Shown: positions 24,109 to 32,992 of the stretch, piece after piece
Layout: each line of letters opens with the position of its first letter
Numbering within the stretch: the stretch's first letter is position 1
NCBI GenBank assembly: GCA_023229765.1
Contig: JALNYO010000017.1
Span: forward strand, 15,353 to 79,352
DNA: 64,000 bases
Origin: Syntrophales bacterium
GTDB taxonomy: Bacteria > Desulfobacterota > Syntrophia > Syntrophales > UBA5619
Direction: 5' to 3'
Notes under the pieces: model-generated
What the model was told of the DNA's origin: nothing
The model's database searches: none
What the model saw: the letters and a program-made list of their open reading frames with translations, nothing else
Translations under genes and position numbers: made by a program

Positions 24109-24804
24109 ATGAAGATCCCGAGAGAGGATACGGCAAGAACCCGTGGCAAACTGCTGGCGGCAGCGGGCGATATTTTTGCGGAGAAGGGTTTCCGGGAAAC
24201 GACGATTGCAGAAATCTGCCTGAAGGCCGGGACCAACGTCGCCGCCGTCAATTACCACTTCGGCAGCAAGGAGGCCCTGTACAGCGAGGCCTGGCGGCAG
24301 GCCTTTGCCCAATCCATAGAGGCCCATCCCCCGGACGGCGGCGTGGCCGCCGATGCACCGCCGGAAGAGCGCCTGCGGGGGCAGGTCACGGCCCTGTTCC
24401 ATCGGATTACAGACCCGAACAACCGGGAGTTCCGGTTCATGCAACGTGAGTTTTTCAACCCCACGGGCCTCTTGGAAGAGGTGACGCGGGAGGAGATCCG
24501 GCCCCTGCAGCAGCGGACCGAGCAGGTGGTCCGCGAGCTCCTCGGCCCGCAGATCGCCGAGCAGGTGGTGAAGTTCTGCGAAGTGGGGATCATCAGCCAG
24601 TGCATCAACCCGATGGTCATATGTAGCGGGCGAGCCCCGGGTAAGGAAAGCCCGGAGGGCCCGCAACGAATCGACGACATCGAGGCCTACGCCCGGCATG
24701 TCGTGGCTTTTTCCCTGGCCGGGATCTCCGCCGTTCGCGCGGCGGCCGAGGCGAATCGGGGCCGGGCCAAGGCGAAACCCCCCGGGAAAGGAAGCCGTCC
24801 ATGA
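24109..24804 (+). CDS. TetR/AcrR-family regulator of the efflux operon (DUF1956/CerR-like C-terminus)
   Basis: A 231-aa TetR repressor. The HTH is clear (AAGDIFAEKGFRETTIAEIC, AGTNVAAVNYHFGSKEALYS). The C-terminal domain has the FRFMQREFFNPTGLLEEV pattern of the DUF1956/CerR group, whose members often regulate adjacent efflux pumps. It overlaps the outer-membrane-factor frame by 4 bp and is followed by adaptor, ATPase and permease. Codon choice and GC are visibly richer than in the flanking genes, pointing to acquisition as a block. Confidence 0.88.
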   Translation: MKIPREDTARTRGKLLAAAGDIFAEKGFRETTIAEICLKAGTNVAAVNYHFGSKEALYSEAWRQAFAQSIEAHPPDGGVAADAPPEERLRGQVTALFHRITDPNNREFRFMQREFFNPTGLLEEVTREEIRPLQQRTEQVVRELLGPQIAEQVVKFCEVGIISQCINPMVICSGRAPGKESPEGPQRIDDIEAYARHVVAFSLAGISAVRAAAEANRGRAKAKPPGKGSRP

Positions 24805-26420
24805 ACCGCCTGCCACTGAAGTTGTTATCAAGCAAAGAAATCTTTCGTCTAAAACTCGACAAACTGTCATTCCTGCGAAAGCATGAATCCAGGCCTTGCA
24901 AGATTCTTTCGATTCCTGCTTTCGCGGGAATGACAAAAAGGGAAGATTTCCAAAGCTCTCGCGTCATCCTTCCTTGGGCGATATCCCTGATCGTTTCGGC
25001 ACTCGCGCTCCTGTTCCTGGCCGGATGCGCCACGGTGGGTCCGAATTACGTCTCGCCCCGCACGACCTTGCCGACTGCCTGGAACACCCCGCTGCAAGGG
25101 GGGATCACGGTCTCGGCTGACCCCAAAGAACTCGCGGCCTGGTGGACGACCCTCAACGACCCGGAACTCTCGCGGCTCATCGACCGCGCGGCGGCGGGCA
25201 ACCTCGACCTGAAAAAGGCCGTTGCACGCGTTCGCGAGGCGCGCGCCCGCCGTGGCCTGAGCAAGACCGGTCTCTATCCCGCACTCGACGCCTCGGGCTC
25301 CGCCAGCCGGAGCCGTGGCAGCGGCGACATAGGCCCGACCGCGACCACCGACCTCTTTTCCGCGGGCCTGGACGTCTCCTGGGAGATCGATCTTTTCGGC
25401 GGGGTCCGGCGTTCGGTGGAGGCGGCCGATGCGGACGTGCAGGCCGCCGGGGAAGACCTCCACGACACGCTCGTCTCGCTTTTGGCCGAGGTCGGCATCA
25501 ATTACGTCGATCTGCGCACCGCCCAGGCCCGTCTTGCCGTGACCGAGACCAGCCTGAAGAGCCTGGAGGAGACGCATAGCCTGGCGCAATGGCGCGCCCA
25601 AGCCGGCCTCGGCGACGAACTCGCGGTACAGCAGGCCCGCTACAACCTGGAGAGCGCCCGCAGCCAGATCCCGACCCTGTTGACCGCGATCGCGGAGGCC
25701 CAAAACCGTCTGGCGGTCCTCCTGGGCGAGGCGCCGGGTGCGGTGCACGCGGAGCTTTCGAAGCCCGAACCGGTTCCGATCCTGCCCCCGGAGGTCGCAA
25801 TCGGGGTGCCGGCGGACCTCCTCAGGCAGCGGCCCGACGTGCGCAAGACCGAGCGGCAGCTCGCGGCGCAGACGGCGCGGATCGGCGTCGCCACGGCGGA
25901 TCTCTACCCCAAACTCAAGCTGAGCGGCGCGATCGGTCTTCAGGCCCTTGCCTTCGGCGGCCTTTTCAATGCGGCAAACGCCACCTCCAGCGGCTCTTCC
26001 GGCCTCACCTGGCGGGTCTTCGACGCCGGCGCGATCCGGAAGAACATCGAGATCCAGTCCGCCCTGCAGGAGCAGTCACTCATCGCCTACGAGTCTGCCG
26101 TGCTCGGGGCCCAGGAGGAGGCGGAAAACGCGATCATGGCCTATGCCCAGGAACAGCGGCGCCGGCAGTCGCTCGCCTGGGCCACCCGGTCCGCCCAGGC
26201 GGCGGCCGAGCTCGCCGGGATCAAGTACCGCGCGGGGCTGATCGATTTTACCGCGGTGCTCGAGGCCGAGCGGTCGCTCCTTGGCTTCCGGGATCAGCTC
26301 GCCCAGAGCGACGGGGCCATCGTCACGAACATGGTCAGACTCTACAAGGCCCTGGGCGGTGGGTGGACCGTGCTCACACCGGCTGAAAGGGAAACGTCCA
26401 CAAACGGAGCAAAATCATGA
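24801..26420 (+). CDS. outer-membrane efflux lipoprotein (NodT/OprM type)
   Basis: The TolC-like exit duct of the tripartite pump. The lipobox LLFLAGC gives an N-acylated Cys, followed by the family start ATVGPNYVSPRTTLPTAW and two OEP repeats with long helices. From the ATG at 24801 the product is 539 aa, but the first 40 codons are translated from a palindromic repeat at 24865-24935. An in-frame ATG at 24930 (MTKREDF) gives 496 aa and a normal signal peptide. I think the later start, or a repeat-lengthened N-terminus, is real. Downstream genes overlap by 4 bp each, making one transcription unit. Confidence 0.88.
   Translation: MNRLPLKLLSSKEIFRLKLDKLSFLRKHESRPCKILSIPAFAGMTKREDFQSSRVILPWAISLIVSALALLFLAGCATVGPNYVSPRTTLPTAWNTPLQGGITVSADPKELAAWWTTLNDPELSRLIDRAAAGNLDLKKAVARVREARARRGLSKTGLYPALDASGSASRSRGSGDIGPTATTDLFSAGLDVSWEIDLFGGVRRSVEAADADVQAAGEDLHDTLVSLLAEVGINYVDLRTAQARLAVTETSLKSLEETHSLAQWRAQAGLGDELAVQQARYNLESARSQIPTLLTAIAEAQNRLAVLLGEAPGAVHAELSKPEPVPILPPEVAIGVPADLLRQRPDVRKTERQLAAQTARIGVATADLYPKLKLSGAIGLQALAFGGLFNAANATSSGSSGLTWRVFDAGAIRKNIEIQSALQEQSLIAYESAVLGAQEEAENAIMAYAQEQRRRQSLAWATRSAQAAAELAGIKYRAGLIDFTAVLEAERSLLGFRDQLAQSDGAIVTNMVRLYKALGGGWTVLTPAERETSTNGAKS
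24865..24935. repeat. palindromic repeat TGTCATTCCTGCG...CGGGAATGACA
   Basis: Inverted arms of about 18 bp (TGTCATTCCTGCGAAAGC / GCTTTCGCGGGAATGACA) around an imperfect centre. It shares its outer bases with the repeat at 2228-2376. It sits across the start of the outer-membrane factor gene. Confidence 0.7.
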
Positions 26421-27709
26421 CCGAACAAAACAATGAAAAGGGGATCGCCGAAACCCTGGAAATCGGCAAGGAAGGCCGGCCGGTCCGGAGATTGGGGCGC
26501 TGGGCGGCCGTCGTCCTCGCCCTGGTAATCGCGGCCGGGGCGGCCTGGTATTTTCTGAAACCCGATCCGAAGGCGGCGACGACACAATACAAGACCGAGC
26601 ATGTCAAACGGGGTGACCTTACGGTGATCGTCACCGCCACCGGCACCCTGAAGCCGACCAACTCCGTGGATGTGGGGAGCGAGCTGTCCGGGATCGTCAG
26701 GAGCGTGGAGGCGGACTACAACAGCCGCGTCAAGGTCGGGCAGATCCTGGCGCGCATCGACACCTCGAAGCTGGAGGCGACGATCACCCAGTCCCAGGCG
26801 GCGCTTGAATCGGCCCAGGCCAAGGTTCTGCAAACCAAGGCCACGGTCACGGAGACCAGGGCAAAGCTGGCCCAGCTCAAAAACGCCCGCGAGATCAGCG
26901 CAGGCAGGCTCTCCTCGCAGGCCGAGGTCGATGCGGCGGAGGCGGCCTTCGCCCGCGCCCAGGCCGACACCGCCAGCGCCACAGCGGTGGTCTCTCAGGC
27001 CCGGGCCGTCCTCGATGCGAACGAAACGGACCTCGCCAAGGCGGTGATCCGCTCGCCGATAAACGGCATCGTCCTGAACCGCAGCATCGAACCCGGGCAG
27101 ACCGTGGCCGCTGCCTTCACCGCCCCGGTGCTCTTCAGCCTGGCCGAAGACCTGACCAGGATGGACCTGCACGTGAACGTCGACGAGGCCGATATCGGCA
27201 AGATCAAGGAGGGGCAGAAGGCGACCTTCACCGTGGCCGCCTACCCGAACCGCACCTTCACGGCGCAGATCACCCAGGCCCGCTACGGCTCCTCCACGAC
27301 CTCGGGCGTCGTGACCTACGAAACGATCCTCAAGGTGGCCAACCCCGACCTCGCCCTGCGGCCCGGGATGACAGCCACTGCGGACATCACGGTCCGGGAG
27401 CTCAAGGGCGCCATCCTGGTCCCAGGCGCGGCGCTCCGTTTCACCCCGCCCGTGGTACAGGTGGAACAGAAGACCTCCCGCGGCCTGTTCTTCTCGCTCT
27501 TCCCGCGGCCAGCCGGCCAGGCGCAGAAGAGCGACGAGATCGGCGCCGGCAAGGGGAAGCAGCGGGTCTGGGGCCTCAAGGATGAGAAGCCCATCGCCGT
27601 TGCCATCACGACCGGCTGGGCCAACGGCAGCCTGACCGAGGTCACCTCCGGCAACCTGGCAGTCGGCACGCCTCTGATCGTCGACATCCTGGCGGGGGCA
27701 ACGAAGTGA
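26417..27709 (+). CDS. MacA-like periplasmic adaptor (membrane fusion protein)
   Basis: A 430-aa adaptor linking the MacB-type transporter to the outer-membrane duct. One N-terminal transmembrane anchor (WAAVVLALVIAAGAAWYFL, about residues 30-50). The lipoyl half-motifs are VTATGTLKPTNSVDVGSELSG and AVIRSPINGIVLNRSIEPGQ, separated by a long coiled-coil hairpin (about 105-195). A beta-barrel domain follows (DLHVNVDEADIGKIKEGQ). MacA anchors are membrane-bound like this one. ATGA overlap on both sides. Confidence 0.9.
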   Translation: MTEQNNEKGIAETLEIGKEGRPVRRLGRWAAVVLALVIAAGAAWYFLKPDPKAATTQYKTEHVKRGDLTVIVTATGTLKPTNSVDVGSELSGIVRSVEADYNSRVKVGQILARIDTSKLEATITQSQAALESAQAKVLQTKATVTETRAKLAQLKNAREISAGRLSSQAEVDAAEAAFARAQADTASATAVVSQARAVLDANETDLAKAVIRSPINGIVLNRSIEPGQTVAAAFTAPVLFSLAEDLTRMDLHVNVDEADIGKIKEGQKATFTVAAYPNRTFTAQITQARYGSSTTSGVVTYETILKVANPDLALRPGMTATADITVRELKGAILVPGAALRFTPPVVQVEQKTSRGLFFSLFPRPAGQAQKSDEIGAGKGKQRVWGLKDEKPIAVAITTGWANGSLTEVTSGNLAVGTPLIVDILAGATK

Positions 27710-28449
27710 CGACCGCAGAAGAATACGCAAACGGCGCCGGGACGCAGCCCGAGAATTTGGTCGCCTTCCGCGGGGTCACGAAGGTGTACGGCCGGGGAGA
27801 CGCCTCGATGCAGGCCCTGCGCGGGATCGATCTCGACATCTCCGGGGGCGAGTTCGTGGCGATCATGGGGCCGAGCGGATCGGGCAAGTCGACTGCGATG
27901 AACATCCTGGGCTGCCTCGACACGCCCACCTCCGGGAGCTACCTTTTCAAGGGAATCGAGGTGGGCACGCTGAGCCGCAACCAGCGGGCCCTGCTGCGCC
28001 GCCACTACCAGGGGTTCGTGTTTCAGGGGTACAACCTCCTCAACCGCACCTCGGCCCTGGAGAACGTGGAGCTGCCGCTCCTCTACCGCGGCGCCTCCGC
28101 CTCCGAGCGCCGGGCGCGCGCCCGCGAGGCGCTGGAGACCGTGGGGCTCACGGGGTGGGAGACCCATTCGCCTGGCGAGCTCTCGGGGGGACAGCAGCAG
28201 CGCGTCGCCATCGCCCGCGCAATCGTCACGAAGCCAGCGGTCCTGCTGGCCGACGAGCCGACGGGGAACCTCGACACGGCCCGCAGCCGCGAGATCATGG
28301 AGCTTCTGACCGCCCTGAACCGCGAGCGGGGGATCACCGTCATCATGGTCACCCACGAGCAGGACATGGCCGTTTACGCGACGCGGATCATCCGGTTCAT
28401 GGACGGCCTGGTCGCATCGGATCAGCCGAACGGGAGGGAATCCTTATGA
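27706..28449 (+). CDS. ABC transporter ATP-binding protein (MacB/LolD type)
   Basis: A 247-aa ATPase. Walker A GPSGSGKSTAMNILGCLD, Q-loop FVFQGYNLLNR, signature LSGGQQQRVAIARAI, Walker B VLLADEPTGNLD and H-loop VTHEQDMA are all intact. The motif set is that of the MacB/LolD/FtsE class working with FtsX-type permeases. In E. coli MacB the ATPase and permease are one chain; here they are separate genes overlapping by 4 bp. Substrate unknown (macrolides, peptides or other amphiphiles in relatives). Confidence 0.92.
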   Translation: MTTAEEYANGAGTQPENLVAFRGVTKVYGRGDASMQALRGIDLDISGGEFVAIMGPSGSGKSTAMNILGCLDTPTSGSYLFKGIEVGTLSRNQRALLRRHYQGFVFQGYNLLNRTSALENVELPLLYRGASASERRARAREALETVGLTGWETHSPGELSGGQQQRVAIARAIVTKPAVLLADEPTGNLDTARSREIMELLTALNRERGITVIMVTHEQDMAVYATRIIRFMDGLVASDQPNGRESL

Positions 28450-29651
28450 TCGGCAATACCATTCTTCTGGCCCTGCGCGAGATCAAGCGCAACGTCCTGC
28501 GCTCCTTCCTCACCATCCTCGGCATCGTTATCGGCGTGGGGGCCGTGATCACCATGGTGACCATCGGCGGCGGCGCCACCCTCCAGGTCAGGCAGCAGAT
28601 CGCGAGCCTGGGGAGCAACATGCTCATCGTCAGCGCAGGCAAGCGCATGGGGCCGGGCCAGGCTTCCAGCGCGTCGCTTTTCAAGGAGGCCGACGCGGAG
28701 GCCATCGACGCCGAGATCAGCGATATCGCCGCCGTGGCCCCGGTCACCACCCAGTCGCTTAAGGCCATCTCCGGAAACCAGAACTGGTCCACCTCCGTGG
28801 TCGGGACCGACAACCGGTACTTGCGGGTCACCAGCCGGGTTATCGGGGCGGGACGGTCCTTCAACGACGGCGAGCTGCGCGGCGGCGCGGCGGTCTGCGT
28901 CCTGGGGGAGACGGTGAAGAAGAAACTCTTCGGCAGCCAGGAGGCCCTGGGCGAGAGGATCCGCCTCCAGAAGTTCTCCTGCGAGGTCATCGGTCTCATG
29001 GAGGGGAAGGGGCAAAGCAGCATGGGGATGGACCAGGACGATCTGGTGGTGATCCCGCTCCGCACCTTCCAGCGGCGCGTTTCCGGCAATCAGGACGTCT
29101 CCCTGATCCAGATCTCGGTCCGGGAGGGCGCCTCCACCGACAAGGCCAAGAAGGACATCGAGCGGCTGATGCGCGACCGGCGCCATCTGGGGCCGAGCGA
29201 TGACGACAATTTCACCGTGATGGATATGAAGGAGATCACGAACATGCTGACGGGAACCACCAAAATGCTTACCGCGCTTTTGAGCGCGGTCGCGGCGGTG
29301 AGCCTCCTGGTCGGCGGGATCGGCATCATGAACATCATGCTGGTTTCCGTGACCGAGCGGACCCGCGAGATCGGCATCCGGCTCGCTATCGGCGCCCTGG
29401 AACGGGAGGTACTTACCCAGTTCCTGGTGGAGGCGGTGGTACTCTCCTCCTTCGGCGGCCTCATCGGCATCGCCCTGGCCCTGGGCGGATCGCTGTGGCT
29501 ATCGGCTGTGCTCAACGTGCCTTTCGTCTTCAACGGGGGGATCGTCCTGACCGCCTTCCTCTTCTCGGCGCTCGTGGGGGTGATCTTCGGCTATTTCCCG
29601 GCGCTCAAGGCTGCCCGCCTGGATCCCATCGTGGCGCTGCGGCACGAATGA
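28446..29651 (+). CDS. MacB-type ABC permease (FtsX fold)
   Basis: A 401-aa permease. One N-terminal helix with the family start LALREIKRNVLRSFLTILGIVIGVGAVI, a large periplasmic MacB core domain (about 50-270), then three C-terminal helices including VSLLVGGIGIMNIMLVSVTERTREIGIR, the conserved coupling region. The ATG at 28446 overlaps the ATPase stop; longer readings starting upstream run inside the ATPase gene in another frame and are rejected. Last gene of the efflux unit, and the end of the GC-rich block. Confidence 0.92.
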   Translation: MIGNTILLALREIKRNVLRSFLTILGIVIGVGAVITMVTIGGGATLQVRQQIASLGSNMLIVSAGKRMGPGQASSASLFKEADAEAIDAEISDIAAVAPVTTQSLKAISGNQNWSTSVVGTDNRYLRVTSRVIGAGRSFNDGELRGGAAVCVLGETVKKKLFGSQEALGERIRLQKFSCEVIGLMEGKGQSSMGMDQDDLVVIPLRTFQRRVSGNQDVSLIQISVREGASTDKAKKDIERLMRDRRHLGPSDDDNFTVMDMKEITNMLTGTTKMLTALLSAVAAVSLLVGGIGIMNIMLVSVTERTREIGIRLAIGALEREVLTQFLVEAVVLSSFGGLIGIALALGGSLWLSAVLNVPFVFNGGIVLTAFLFSALVGVIFGYFPALKAARLDPIVALRHE

Positions 29652-29733
29652 GCCTTTAGAAAAATCATAAACGCCATCAAATGATGTGCCGATCGCACGC
29701 AGATTTCGAGTTGTTCCCTGAAATGGTGAAAGC

Positions 29734-31251
29734 ATGTCCAATGTAAAAAAAGTGAACATAAATAACTGCATCGGAGTACGGACGCTGCAACTGTTGTTTG
29801 CGTGCCTTGCCATTTTCTGGGGCGGACTTCCGGTTTACGCCGCCGGAGTGACAATCATCACTCACGGTTGGAACCCGTCATCAGGCGCCCCTGTCTGGCT
29901 CGAATCAATGCGCGACGCCATTGCGGAAAAACATCTCGCCGGCGAGAAAAGTTACGGAAAAATAACTGTGACAAAACAAGAGGGCTCCCTTATTGCCGCC
30001 TGTGCCCCATGGGATTTTGATGCCGCGACGGGCAGCACCGGAGAAATCATTGTCGTTCTTGACTGGTCGGCTGTCGCCAACCATCTGCTGGGTGGACCTT
30101 CCGTGCAGGATATAGCAGCAGTGGTCATCGACAAGATTGTCTCCTCGCAAAACGGAAAACGGCCGCTTGCCGAATTGCCAATTCATCTGATAGGACACAG
30201 CCGCGGCGGCGGAATGGGATCCGAGCTTGCCCGGCTCCTCGGCGAACGGGGAATTGTTGTGGATCATCTCACAACCCTCGACCCGCACCCACTGACAAAC
30301 GCGGACATCCAACCATTTTTTTCCCCGGCTGTCATCGACACTCCGGCGGCAATTTACGAAAATGTGATATTTGCCGACAATTACATGCAGACCGGCGAGT
30401 ATCCGGAAGGCATCCCGATATCCGGCGCCATAAACCGTGTATGGAAAGAGCTGGCCGGCGGATATTACGACAACGGCGCCCCGTTTTCCGGACACCGCAA
30501 CGTCTATCTGCTCTATCAGGGAACGATAGACGCCGGGAATCCTGTTTACAATGGAGAGGCCACGATGGAGCAGGCCGAACGTGCGAAATGGTTCAGCACG
30601 GAGGAAGAAGCCGGCGACAGGGCCGGTTTTGCCTTCAGCCGTATCAAGGCAACAAACCCGAGACCTGCGGACGGTCTGCACAGAAATGCTCTGTTCAGAG
30701 GCGCCGGAAGCCGCATTGCTGTATGGGGGAACCATTCCCTATGGCCCAATATAGCGGATGTGCAATTAATTCATGACGGCGAGATCCTCGAATCCGGGCA
30801 GCGCATGGTCCGGCGGGGAGACGAGATAACGCTGCGAATGGTGATTAGCGATCATGACAGCGGCGGTGAAATCAGGGTGTACTTTGACAGGGATCGCAAC
30901 CCGTACAACGGTAACGACCTCGCAGCGGCGGAAGCGGTTATTTCATATACCGCCGGAGACAACTTTCAGGAAAAGATTGCCCTCATAAACACATCCCGGT
31001 TTACAGCGGGAACGGGGATGTTTATACGGATCAGTATAGCTGATGGCTCATTCACCCGTTTTTTCTACGCACCCGCACAACTGTCGATTTCTGAAAATTT
31101 TCTCGATAACGCAATTATCATACTAAGAATCATGGCCGATCTACCCGTGCCTGTCACTGCCGACCTTCCCGGCGACATGGACGGAGATCAGAAAACCAGT
31201 ATCGCCGAGGCCCTCTATCTTCTGCAGAAAACAGCCGGACTGCGGGATTGA
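29734..31251 (+). CDS. secreted alpha/beta hydrolase (lipase-like) with dockerin-like C-terminus
   Basis: A 505-aa exported protein. Signal peptide about residues 1-37 (LLFACLAIFWGGLPVYAAG). The catalytic domain starts VTIITHGWNP; the nucleophile elbow is HLIGHSRGGG, followed by LTTLDPHPL with a candidate acid residue and GHRNVYLLY with a candidate His. Middle residues 340-460 look like beta-rich binding modules. The end (GDMDGDQKTSIAEALYLLQK) is a single Ca-binding dockerin/EF-hand-like loop followed by a helix; true dockerins have two. It could attach to a surface partner. Substrate unknown; lipase or esterase is the best guess. It stands alone, between the efflux operon and decaying genes. 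Confidence 0.75.
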   Translation: MSNVKKVNINNCIGVRTLQLLFACLAIFWGGLPVYAAGVTIITHGWNPSSGAPVWLESMRDAIAEKHLAGEKSYGKITVTKQEGSLIAACAPWDFDAATGSTGEIIVVLDWSAVANHLLGGPSVQDIAAVVIDKIVSSQNGKRPLAELPIHLIGHSRGGGMGSELARLLGERGIVVDHLTTLDPHPLTNADIQPFFSPAVIDTPAAIYENVIFADNYMQTGEYPEGIPISGAINRVWKELAGGYYDNGAPFSGHRNVYLLYQGTIDAGNPVYNGEATMEQAERAKWFSTEEEAGDRAGFAFSRIKATNPRPADGLHRNALFRGAGSRIAVWGNHSLWPNIADVQLIHDGEILESGQRMVRRGDEITLRMVISDHDSGGEIRVYFDRDRNPYNGNDLAAAEAVISYTAGDNFQEKIALINTSRFTAGTGMFIRISIADGSFTRFFYAPAQLSISENFLDNAIIILRIMADLPVPVTADLPGDMDGDQKTSIAEALYLLQKTAGLRD

Positions 31252-31275
31252 TGACATTGGAAAAGGCGAGAAATC

Positions 31276-31643
31276 ATGAATACTTACTTCAATCTTGGGA
31301 CACCAGTGAATAGACTTTTATATTTAAAATCCGGGTTCATCCGGTTTTTGCGTACTTTTGACTTGAAAAAAATGGACATGCAACCCCAAAAGGAAATTTG
31401 GGAAAGTGGTTATTGGTGGCGTGTTGGCAAAACAAATGCCAACGCTCTCATTGGTGGTCATATCTATCTGCACTCGGCACAAACAGCCCCCTCTCATCAG
31501 GACGGCAAAATCACCGGCTATCGCATACAACACGGGGGACAGTTCGACGGGCGTTACATTTTCGGTTTCTTCCCTCTAATCAGCATCTCGGTGTCATCGC
31601 TGATGGTTCTTGGTCATTTCGTTACAAGCAGATGGTTTTGTAA
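31276..31643 (+). pseudogene. frameshifted gene of an uncharacterised family
   Basis: The first frame reads WWRVGKTNANALIGGHIYLH and continues to about 31560 (GRYIFGF). The sense then continues in a second frame (LPSNQHLGVIADGSW to RYKQMVL, stop at 31641-31643). One indel near 31560 explains both. The joined reading resembles short conserved proteins with an ALIGGHIYLH core that I recall from related genomes but cannot name. Sequencing error is the alternative. The unmatched C-terminus in the first frame is out of character. Nothing else is seen from 31644 to 31813. Confidence 0.5.
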
Positions 31644-31813
31644 CTTATTGTCTTAGACCTGATCAGAAGCGAGATTAAAAAACGTCGCCGGTTAAGCGAG
31701 AATGGATATCTCCTTGCTGATTGGGGATACGTCGATATAGCGGCTATGCAACGAGTCAGATGACAATTTCATCCTGTACTGGATGGGTTGGGAATACGCT
31801 GAAATCCAGAAAT

Positions 31814-31850
31814 AAAAAAAGGGGCCACGTCACAGTGGTCCCTTTTTTTG
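31814..31850. terminator. bidirectional terminator between convergent genes
   Basis: AAAAAAAGGGGCCAC-GTCA-CAGTGGTCCCTTTTTTT: an A-run, a strong stem with one G-T, and a T-run. It would stop both the plus-strand relic and the minus-strand brnTA pair. Confidence 0.8.
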
Positions 31851-31882
31851 TCTTGACTGTCAAGAACTGTGAAAGCGATTGT

Positions 31883-32116
31883 TCAAGCCGATGTCTTCAA
31901 TCGTTCCGCGATCCAGAACTTTATAACTGATTGCCGGGTAACGCCAAGCTCACGAGCGGCCTGGTCAAGACGTTCGATCATCCAGGCGGGAAAATCGACG
32001 TTGACCCGACGTTGTTCCAATCCGGGACGGAGAATATTATCAAGGATGCAGTATTCCAAGACATCTTCACCAGCGTCAAACTTTTCGTCAAACTCCTTTG
32101 CTGTTATGGTCTTCAT
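31883..32116 (-). CDS. brnA: BrnA antitoxin
   Basis: A 77-aa antitoxin with a C-terminal ribbon-helix-helix domain (RVNVDFPAWMIERLDQAARE, LGVTRQSVIKFWIAERL) and an acidic N-terminus (ITAKEFDEKFDAGEDVLEY) typical of the toxin-neutralising part. It overlaps the toxin gene by 29 bp, toxin first, which is the standard BrnT-BrnA order. BrnA neutralises BrnT and represses the shared promoter. Confidence 0.9.
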   Translation of the reverse strand: MKTITAKEFDEKFDAGEDVLEYCILDNILRPGLEQRRVNVDFPAWMIERLDQAARELGVTRQSVIKFWIAERLKTSA

Positions 32117-32369
32117 AAAGCATCTCCTCGTTTTTTCGGGAGCGGCGCACGGAAATGATGCGAATACGGTCTTCCCTAAATGTTGCGACGGCAGTCCAGA
32201 ATGTTCCTCCGATTTTCCCTATCGTCAAAAACCGTGGTTCATCCAGCGTGGCGACGGGAACCTCAATCATTCCAGGGTCGTTCCAAAGAGCACAGGCTTC
32301 ATGGAAATCAATCCCGTGTTTGTCCCTGTTGGTATTGCTCTTATTAGGATCATACTCGAACGTCGTCAT
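32088..32369 (-). CDS. brnT: BrnT ribonuclease toxin
   Basis: A 93-aa BrnT toxin of RelE-like fold. Family marks are FEYDPNKSNTNRDKHGIDFH at the start, the strand VATLDEPRFLTIGKI, and DRIRIISVRRSRKNEEMLYE with the catalytic Arg residues near the C-terminus. The pair appears intact, so it should be functional. It lies in a zone of decaying genes where TA systems often persist. No other gene is seen between 32370 and 32590. Confidence 0.9.
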   Translation of the reverse strand: MTTFEYDPNKSNTNRDKHGIDFHEACALWNDPGMIEVPVATLDEPRFLTIGKIGGTFWTAVATFREDRIRIISVRRSRKNEEMLYEDHNSKGV

Positions 32370-32590
32370 GGGATATTAAATATACCTTTATTAACCGGTT
32401 GTCAAACAAAAATTCCCTTAACTTGTCTGCAAAACTGCCGCACATGGTAGTGGCGAGCATAGAAAAGGGGTCTTATTTTTCAAGGAACATCCCCACGCTT
32501 CTTCTCTCCTCCTTTATTGACAACGTCGACCGTCATTCCCCAATTTTGTATGTCTCTCATGATGTCATTTCCTTGTCGTCTTTGTTTGCG

Positions 32591-32780
32591 TTAGCGCGGC
32601 ACGATAATGTCGAATAGCTTGTCGGTCCCCACCGGATCAAGGCGTCGCAGATTTTTGACGGCATCCAGCGCAGCTGGCCGGTTCCCGGAAAGGAGGTAGG
32701 CATTCCCAAGGTTGTTCCAGGTGGCGGCATCATGTTTCGTTTTTTAACAAATCCTCGAAGAGCGCGAAGCTCCTTTCCAT
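32591..32780 (-). pseudogene. relic of a TPR-repeat protein
   Basis: On the minus strand a piece reading TWNNLGNAYLLSGNRPAALD, continuing to a stop at 32591-32593, is an obvious tetratricopeptide repeat. Its upstream half (MERSFALFEDLLKN) continues only after a frameshift near 32745. No start or remainder is present, so this is a gene fragment. Confidence 0.55.
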
Positions 32781-32853
32781 CCGGCGTCAACAGCGGTAAC
32801 CATTTTAAACAACTGGTGAGCTTTATGGTAGTGCAACATCGTCGGCCATATAT

Positions 32854-32905
32854 TTTAACAGGCGTTAAATAAAATATTGACAGGGCATCGTCGATAGGAT
32901 ACAAA
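32854..32905 (+). promoter_or_regulatory. promoter with TTTAAC-N4-GTTAAA operator (site 1)
   Basis: Palindrome TTTAACAGGCGTTAAA (32854-32869), then TTGACA (32877-32882), 17-bp spacer and TACAAA (32900-32905). The same arrangement recurs at 39917-39966. It lies about 90 bp upstream of the chimeric gene at 32993. The 32781-32992 stretch has no other content. Confidence 0.6.
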
Positions 32906-32992
32906 AAACCAAACAGCCGGAAAATACAGCTATTTAAGGTGTCGGTCTTACTTACACGGCATTTCAAAAGGCAAAAAGGAGGAGCAGCGCTT

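Noticed and set aside
24094..24936. Long minus-strand open frame opposite the TetR and repeat region
   Set aside because: It starts with the translation of the palindromic repeat and runs antisense to a clear TetR gene; GC-rich codon bias leaves open frames on the other strand.
26342..27730. 462-codon minus-strand frame
   Set aside because: Antisense to the MacA-like adaptor; composition reflects the high GC of the block.
32557..32967. 136-codon minus-strand frame
   Set aside because: It runs out of frame through the TPR relic, whose true sense is in another frame, and crosses promoter site 1.
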